NCBI GenBank assembly: GCA_905234575.1
Contig: CAJOIG010000014.1
Span: forward strand, 1-18,849
Length of the DNA stretch: 18,849 nt
Reading direction: 5' to 3'
Origin: an uncultured Oscillospiraceae bacterium
Lineage (GTDB): Bacteria > Bacillota > Clostridia > Oscillospirales > Oscillospiraceae
Of the stretch, positions 15,039 to 18,849 are shown one piece after another. How positions within the stretch are numbered: position 1 is the stretch's first letter; each line of letters opens with the position of its first letter. The notes beneath the pieces were generated by a model, which was not told the origin of the DNA, ran no database searches, and was given only the letters and a program-made list of their open reading frames with translations. The position numbers were made by a program, and so were the translations under genes.

Positions 15039-15103
15039 TCAGCAGGCAGAGCAACTGCCTTTTAAGCAGTGGGTCCGGGGTTCGAATCCCCGCCAGGTCA
15101 CCA
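15039..15103 (+). pseudogene. tRNA-Lys (anticodon TTT) missing its 5' end
   Basis: The D-arm right half (GGCAGAGC), anticodon arm ACTGC-CTTTTAA-GCAGT, T arm around GTTCGAATC and 3' acceptor CCAGGTC-A-CCA are all intact and identify tRNA-Lys. The matching 5' acceptor strand (expected GACCTGG) and the first bases up to the D stem, about 11 nucleotides, are absent: the D-arm sequence is joined directly to the CCA of tRNA-Gln. It cannot form an acceptor stem and should be non-functional, unless the join is an assembly collapse. Confidence 0.85.
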
Positions 15104-15107
15104 GAAA

Positions 15108-15140
15108 CGGAGCAAGCCCCGCCGCTTGCTCCGCTTTTTT
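15108..15140 (+). terminator. Intrinsic terminator of the tRNA cluster
   Basis: Arms 15108-15117 and 15124-15133 form a 10-bp perfect stem with a six-base loop, followed by CTTTTTT. It ends the tRNA transcript 28 bases before the next gene. Confidence 0.93.
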
Positions 15141-15167
15141 ATACTCCGCTTCGGGAGGACATCGCAA

Positions 15168-15944
15168 ATGGTTGACATAACTTTTGACCGCGAGCGCTGC
15201 GTGAAGTGCGGGCTCTGCGTGAAGACCTGCGCCATGGGACACCTTCGCATGACGGAGGACGGCCCCTCCGCCGACGGACGCGGCGGGTGCATGGGCTGCC
15301 TGCAGTGCGCGGCGGTCTGCCCGCGGCAGGCGGTGCTGGCGAACGGAAGTGCTGCCGTCGTGCCCCGGCCGGAGGACCCCCTGGAGGCCCTCGTCATGGC
15401 CCGGCGGTCGGTGCGGCATTTCAAGCCCGAGGCCCCGGATCGGGCGCTCATCGAGTGGGCGCTGCAGCGCGCCGGGTACGCCCCCAGCGGCAAGAACCGG
15501 CACGCCAACCGCTGGACCGTCGTCTACGGCAGGGAGCGGACCGAGGCCGTCCGCCAGCGGGCCCTCCGGCACTGCCGCGAGACCGGCGAAGCCCCGGAGC
15601 TCGTGCGCTTCGCGGAAAAGGGGCTCGACCTGCTCACCTGCGGCGCGCCGGTCATCCTCCTCGGCTGGTCCCCGGACGACTGCCTCAATCCCTGCGTGGA
15701 CACCGCCATCGCCATGGAGCTTGCGGACCTGCTGCTGGTCAGCCGGGGCGTCGGCACCTGCTGGGGCGGATACCTCCGGCAGATCACGGGGCACTGCCCG
15801 GAGCTCAAGGCCATGCTGGGCATCCCCGAGGGCTGCTCCATGCAGTGCTGCCTGATGGCCGGCTGGCCGGACGGCGCGCGCTTCCCCAACCTTCCCGCCC
15901 GCCCTGCGCCGGACATCTTCTGGGCGCTGGACGGCGACAACTGA
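15168..15944 (+). CDS. Ferredoxin-nitroreductase fusion protein
   Basis: This 258-residue cytoplasmic protein has two parts. Residues 1-60 are a bacterial-type 2[4Fe-4S] ferredoxin with CVKCGLCVKTC (Cys 11, 14, 17, 21) and CMGCLQCAAVCP (Cys 41, 44, 47, 51). From about 70 on it is an FMN-binding nitroreductase fold, with the phosphate-binding ARRSVRHF at the start, APSGKNRHANRW, and later GVGTCWGGYL. Such proteins probably pass electrons from reduced ferredoxin to an organic acceptor; the true substrate is unknown. The ATG at 15168 has GGGAGG about ten bases upstream. Only 27 bases separate it from the tRNA terminator, so its promoter must overlap that terminator (a TATACT lies at 15140-15145 without a good -35) or expression is by read-through. 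The LOG-family gene follows 13 bases downstream. Confidence 0.9.
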   Translation: MVDITFDRERCVKCGLCVKTCAMGHLRMTEDGPSADGRGGCMGCLQCAAVCPRQAVLANGSAAVVPRPEDPLEALVMARRSVRHFKPEAPDRALIEWALQRAGYAPSGKNRHANRWTVVYGRERTEAVRQRALRHCRETGEAPELVRFAEKGLDLLTCGAPVILLGWSPDDCLNPCVDTAIAMELADLLLVSRGVGTCWGGYLRQITGHCPELKAMLGIPEGCSMQCCLMAGWPDGARFPNLPARPAPDIFWALDGDN

Positions 15945-15957
15945 AAGGAGACGGACC

Positions 15958-16494
15958 ATGGACCTATGCGTATTCGGCGCGGCCAGCGACACGGTGCCGC
16001 AAGTTTACATAACACAAACCGAGCATCTGGGCGAGCGGATGGCCGCCCGGGGACACGGCCTGGTGTTCGGCGGCGGCTCCACCGGCATGATGGGTGCGGC
16101 GGCCCGGGGCCTCTCCCTGGGCGGCGGACGGATCACCGGCGTCGCGCCGCGGTTCTTCGACCGGCCCGGCGTGCTGTCGCCGCTGTGCACAGAGCTCATC
16201 TTTACGGACACCATGGACGAGAGGAAGGGGATCATGGAGGCCCGGGCGGACGGCTTCATCATCGCGCCGGGCGGGACCGGGACCCTGGACGAATTCTTCG
16301 AGGTCCTGACCCTGCGCTCCCTCGGGCAGACAGATAAGCCCGTGGCGCTCTACAACGTCGCAGGGTTCTACGACGGCCTGCTCGCCTTCCTGCGCGGGAT
16401 GGAGTCCGAGCGGTTCATCCAGCCGACGCTGTGGCGGCATTTGGCCGTATTCGACGACGCGGACGAGCTTCTCTCCTTTATGGAACGGTCATGA
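15958..16494 (+). CDS. LOG-family protein (TIGR00730-type Rossmann fold)
   Basis: The 178-residue cytoplasmic product has the LOG/lysine-decarboxylase-like signature: GLVFGGGSTGMMGAAA (about 34-49), MDERKGIM (about 86-93) and APGGTGTLDEFFEV (about 103-116). Characterised relatives are nucleoside 5'-monophosphate phosphoribohydrolases that release a free base (cytokinin activation in plants and some bacteria). In Firmicutes the substrate is generally undefined, and the older label lysine decarboxylase is wrong. The ATG at 15958 has AAAGGAG seven bases upstream. It is 13 bases behind the nitroreductase gene and almost certainly cotranscribed. It is a few residues shorter than many family members but appears complete. 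Confidence 0.93.
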   Translation: MDLCVFGAASDTVPQVYITQTEHLGERMAARGHGLVFGGGSTGMMGAAARGLSLGGGRITGVAPRFFDRPGVLSPLCTELIFTDTMDERKGIMEARADGFIIAPGGTGTLDEFFEVLTLRSLGQTDKPVALYNVAGFYDGLLAFLRGMESERFIQPTLWRHLAVFDDADELLSFMERS

Positions 16495-16501
16495 CATGAA
16501 A

Positions 16502-16530
16502 ACAGCCGAAGGCGCATCGCCTTCGGCTGT
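16502..16530 (-). terminator. Outer hairpin 1, best oriented leftward
   Basis: Perfect 12-bp stem (16502-16513 with 16519-16530) and a five-base loop. On the - strand it is followed by T4 (AAAA at 16499-16502 on the + strand), so it could end transcripts of the lipoprotein gene. It may also stop the LOG gene, whose stop codon is eight bases away. Confidence 0.6.
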
Positions 16531-16599
16531 GAGCTTGTCAAAGAAGTCTCTTTGCCAAGCTCGTTGATTCCATTCGAGGCGGGCTTTTTGCCCCCTCGA

Positions 16600-16643
16600 G
16601 CTCCCCCGCTGCCTGCGTTACGCACTGGGAGCGTCGTTTTTTT
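16600..16643 (+). terminator. Hairpin 4 with T7 run, rightward terminator
   Basis: The GCTCCC/GGGAGC outer stem (16600-16605 with 16627-16632) holds an inner four-base helix and is followed four bases later by seven T residues. It is the best rightward terminator for the nitroreductase/LOG transcript. Confidence 0.65.
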
Positions 16644-16651
16644 ACCGTCTG

Positions 16652-16680
16652 ACGGCCGAAGGCATATCGCCTTCGGCCGT
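16652..16680 (+). terminator. Outer hairpin 5, near copy of hairpin 1
   Basis: Perfect 12-bp stem (16652-16663 with 16669-16680), five-base loop, followed on the + strand by TTCGTTAT, a weak U-tract. It lies 14 bases beyond the stop of the leftward lipoprotein gene. Confidence 0.5.
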
Positions 16681-16694
16681 TTCGTTATGTAAGA

Positions 16695-18728
16695 TCATTC
16701 GCCGTCGCCGTCTTCTGCCGGGGCGGGTTCGGGCTCGGGCGCGGGTTCGGGGGCCGGCTCCGGCTGGGGCTGCGGCGCAGGTTCCACGGGAACATCCGGC
16801 TCTGCGGGGGCGTCCGGCTCCGTGGGAACGACCGGGTCCGCGGGAGTGTCCGGGTCCGCGGGAGCGTCCGGGTCCGCGGGGGCGTCCGGGTCGACAGGAG
16901 CGTCCGGGTCGACAGGAGCGTCCGGGTCGACAGGCGCATCCGGGTCCGCGGGATCGTTCGGGTCGGTCTGGCCCTCGATCTCCTCGATCAGAGCCTGCTG
17001 ATCCTCCTCCGAGATGTCGAGGAAGTCACCCTCGCCCTCCTCGACCTCGTCGTCATAGGTCACCCAGTTGCCGTAAGCCGCCGTACGCATCCCGCTGGGG
17101 AAGATATAATTGGCGACCGTGGCCCGCAGGGGCTGCTTGAACATGCTGTCCGTCGCGACGACCCCGCCGTAGAAGTTGTGGCGGTAGGCCCAATCCAGTT
17201 CCACGTCGCAGATATACTCCTCGCCGTCGTCGAACTCCACCATGACCCAGGCGTGCAGCTGGTTCGCCGTACCGACGCCGCCCGCCACGGCGTAGGACTG
17301 GAAGCCCAGCCGCCGCGCCACATACAGGAAGGCCGCCGCCCAGTAATAGCAGGTGCCGTAGTGCTGGGTATACATCCGCTCCGCCGCGAAGAGGGTCCAG
17401 CTGTCGGTGCCGCGGTACCACCCGCCGTCGGCCACATGGCGATAGAAGAATCCGCCGTCCCGCACGCGAAGGAATCCGGCATAGAGCTTTTCCTCGTGGG
17501 TCATCGAGTCGTTGCCGATGATCCCCTCCAGAAGCTCTTCCACCGCCTGGTCCACGATCTCACTGCCGGAGGTATAGCGTCCGTCCGGGCCGAAATAGAG
17601 GGTGCCGAACTCGCCGTCCGTCAAAAACGGCCCGTCCGCCGCGGGGACATAATACATACCGCCGTCCAGTTCCGCAAGGCCCTCGGGCATGCGGTCGATA
17701 AAGCAGCCGTCCGCACAGACATGGTACAGGGCGCCGTCGATGGTATGGAAGCCGGCGTCGTAGCGGTCGAGTCCGCCGCTTTCATTCGCGTGGCACAGCC
17801 GTCCGTCCAGCAGGATCAGGCCGGGCTCCGTCTCGCCCATCTCCCCCAGCAGGAATCGCAGGGTGTCGTTCCGCCAGCTCAGCTCAACGATGTCGTAAAA
17901 CGCCCAGTGCGTCGGCAGCACGTCCACATACGGAAGGGTCCCGTTCAGCGCCGCGTCGATCTCCTCCGACGGGAGCCGCGCGCCGAAGAAGCGCCGGAGC
18001 ATCGCCGCCGCCTGCGCCCGGGTCACCGGCGCCTCAGGACAGAAGCGTCCGTCGGCATAGCCCAGGGCCCAGCCGGCGGCTTCCGCCGCGCCGATCAGCC
18101 CGGAAGCCCAGTGGTCCGCCGGCACGTCCGGGAAGGTGGGCGCCGTCTCCTCGAGGCCGCCCAGCCGCGCCAGCGCCGCCGCAAACTGCGCGCGGGTGGC
18201 GTGCTCCTGGGGTCGGAAGCTCCCGTCGGCATAGCCGTTCATGAGGCGGTAGGCCGCGACATGATACGCCGCCTCCGTCCATGGCCCGGACTCCGCAAGA
18301 TCCGTGAACTCGCTCTCCCGGACCAGCTCCGTGTCGCTCGGCTCAAGCATCCCGCTCAGGAGCCGTGCGAGCTCCCCGCGGCTCAGCGTCTGATCCGGGC
18401 GAAAGAGCTCGTCCCCGCTGGCCAGCGGCGTCGCGACCGCGTCCACGCCCTCCGGGATATACCGCAGGAACAGGACCGTATCCCCGGAAACAGTCATGGA
18501 AAACGGATCAACGATCTCGCCCTGGGCATCCTCCCAGGCGCCCTCGGCCTCCGGCACGGAATCGATGCGTTCGCCCTCGAACACCTGCACCTGGCGGAGA
18601 GGCTCCCCCCCGCGGTAAAAGGTCACGGTATACCGCTCGGGCGGCAGCTCCTTCGGCTGCCGGGCGCAGGCCGCCAGCCCCAAGAGGAAGAGCAGGAACG
18701 TGAGTATCAGAACAACAGGGCGCTTCAT
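16695..18728 (-). CDS. Lipoprotein with SLH repeats, transglutaminase-like domain and Pro/Asp tail
   Basis: This exported protein has 677 residues. An N-terminal lipoprotein signal ends in LLGLAAC (lipid-modified Cys21). Residues about 32-57 (RYTVTFYRGGE...) look like a short beta-repeat module. SLH-type repeats cover about 105-285: a half repeat with LFRPDQTLSRGELARLL, then FTDLAESGPW...GYADGSFRPQ, FPDVPADHWA...GYADGRFCPE, and a partial YVDVLPTHWA. A middle region about 300-390 has short Tyr/Gly-rich beta repeats. About 400-560 is transglutaminase-like: Cys460 in HYGTCYYWAAAF, His492 in QLHAWVMVEF, Asp508 in YICDVELDW. The tail 587-670 is DPDAPV-type repeats and then Pro/Glu. The ATG at 18728 has GGAGG six bases upstream. 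The function is probably cell-wall or surface protein processing; the substrate is unknown. Confidence 0.85.
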   Translation of the reverse strand: MKRPVVLILTFLLFLLGLAACARQPKELPPERYTVTFYRGGEPLRQVQVFEGERIDSVPEAEGAWEDAQGEIVDPFSMTVSGDTVLFLRYIPEGVDAVATPLASGDELFRPDQTLSRGELARLLSGMLEPSDTELVRESEFTDLAESGPWTEAAYHVAAYRLMNGYADGSFRPQEHATRAQFAAALARLGGLEETAPTFPDVPADHWASGLIGAAEAAGWALGYADGRFCPEAPVTRAQAAAMLRRFFGARLPSEEIDAALNGTLPYVDVLPTHWAFYDIVELSWRNDTLRFLLGEMGETEPGLILLDGRLCHANESGGLDRYDAGFHTIDGALYHVCADGCFIDRMPEGLAELDGGMYYVPAADGPFLTDGEFGTLYFGPDGRYTSGSEIVDQAVEELLEGIIGNDSMTHEEKLYAGFLRVRDGGFFYRHVADGGWYRGTDSWTLFAAERMYTQHYGTCYYWAAAFLYVARRLGFQSYAVAGGVGTANQLHAWVMVEFDDGEEYICDVELDWAYRHNFYGGVVATDSMFKQPLRATVANYIFPSGMRTAAYGNWVTYDDEVEEGEGDFLDISEEDQQALIEEIEGQTDPNDPADPDAPVDPDAPVDPDAPVDPDAPADPDAPADPDTPADPVVPTEPDAPAEPDVPVEPAPQPQPEPAPEPAPEPEPAPAEDGDGE
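16790..16970 (-). repeat. 18-bp tandem repeat coding the Pro/Asp tail
   Basis: The lipoprotein tail is encoded by tandem 18-bp units with core GTCCGGGTCGACAGGAGC, read on the - strand as DPDAPV. Three central copies are almost identical and flanking copies are diverged (TCCGCGG in place of TCGACAG). Identity of the central units suggests recent copy-number change. Confidence 0.85.
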
Positions 18729-18849
18729 AGACATCCTCCAAAGACCGAGCGATCCGCCGCGGTCCATAGGTTTACATATTACTATACCACGCCCCGCGTC
18801 AAAAATCCATTCCTTTCTGCCCCTACGGGAATTTTTGCGAGTTTTTCGG
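18729..18849 (-). promoter_or_regulatory. Upstream region of the lipoprotein gene
   Basis: These 121 bases to the window edge hold no gene I can support. Read leftward, there is a TTGACG word (18798-18803) and several -10-like words (TATAGT, TAATAT) shortly after it, but no pair has ideal spacing, so the promoter is only suspected. The ribosome binding site GGAGG lies at 18735-18739. Confidence 0.35.

Larger units (their letters stand above)
16499..16690. repeat. Multi-hairpin non-coding element between convergent genes
   Basis: Five consecutive stems fill this gap. Hairpins 1 (16502-16530) and 5 (16652-16680) are near-identical 12-bp stems built on GCCGAAGGC...GCCTTCGGC. Hairpin 2 (16531-16562) has a 7-bp and a 6-bp helix separated by one T/C mismatch, with an AGTC loop. 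Hairpin 3 (16575-16598) has nine pairs, one bulged C and a TTTTT loop. Hairpin 4 (16600-16632) pairs GCTCCC with GGGAGC around an inner TGCG/CGCA and is followed by T7 at 16637-16643. It separates the rightward LOG gene from the leftward lipoprotein gene and at least terminates transcription. The ordered layout suggests a dispersed intergenic repeat or a structured RNA. Confidence 0.65.

Noticed and set aside
15172..15178. TTGACA at the start of the nitroreductase gene as a promoter -35 box
   Set aside because: It lies inside the coding sequence after a well-supported start codon and has no -10 box at a suitable distance.
15958..16494. Lysine decarboxylase annotation for the LOG-family gene
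   Set aside because: The PGGTGTLDE and GGGSTGMMG motifs define the LOG phosphoribohydrolase family; the decarboxylase name is a historical error.
16368..16625. A possible 85-residue leftward protein over the LOG gene end and the multi-hairpin element
   Set aside because: It runs through several hairpins and antisense to the LOG gene; the peptide looks like a by-product of the structured repeat.
16790..16970. Tandem repeats as a CRISPR array
   Set aside because: The units are contiguous 18-bp repeats without spacers, in frame inside a coding region.

Overview
The window is about 18.8 kb of G+C-rich DNA, densely coding on both strands. It looks like the chromosome of a spore-forming Clostridia-type Firmicute, probably an Oscillospirales-like gut lineage. 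The evidence is spoIIR and a YtvI-type sporulation membrane protein, strong AAGGAGG-type ribosome binding sites, tRNAs with encoded CCA ends, a long single-chain pyruvate carboxylase and an SLH-domain lipoprotein. The taxonomic call is an inference from gene content, not from a marker-gene comparison.

Layout. 1-861 (+): the 3' end of clpB and an isochorismatase/nicotinamidase-family hydrolase, closed by a strong hairpin at 877-924. 930-7464 (-): a complete F-type ATP synthase operon in the order atpI-atpB-atpE-atpF-(b'-delta-alpha fusion)-atpG-atpD-atpC. 7645-9159 (+): ispE and spoIIR, separated by an 18-bp perfect hairpin that covers the spoIIR ribosome binding site. 9167-13249 (-): pyruvate carboxylase followed by a short degenerate biotin-ligase-like protein. 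13371-14588 (+): a YtvI/AI-2E-type membrane protein whose last codons contain the promoter of a tRNA cluster. 14605-15103 (+): tRNA-Gly, -Arg, -His, -Gln and a tRNA-Lys lacking its 5' end. 15168-16494 (+): a ferredoxin-nitroreductase fusion and a LOG-family protein. 16499-16690: a densely structured non-coding stretch. 16695-18728 (-): a lipoprotein with SLH repeats, a transglutaminase-like domain and a Pro/Asp repeat tail.

How the genes work together. The ATP synthase genes supply every normal subunit except a free delta (atpH). A single 731-residue reading frame joins a b-like membrane anchor, the C-terminal domain of delta and a full alpha subunit. The epsilon subunit lacks the inhibitory C-terminal helices. 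Pyruvate carboxylase makes oxaloacetate and needs biotin; the gene directly behind it keeps the back half of a biotin-ligase fold but not its biotin/ATP-binding half. ispE (isoprenoid precursors) and spoIIR (forespore-to-mother-cell signalling) are neighbours in other Clostridia too.

The observation most worth following is the b'-delta-alpha fusion. Next are the biotin-ligase-like partner of pyruvate carboxylase, the decapitated tRNA-Lys, the hairpin over the spoIIR start and the multi-hairpin intergenic element.
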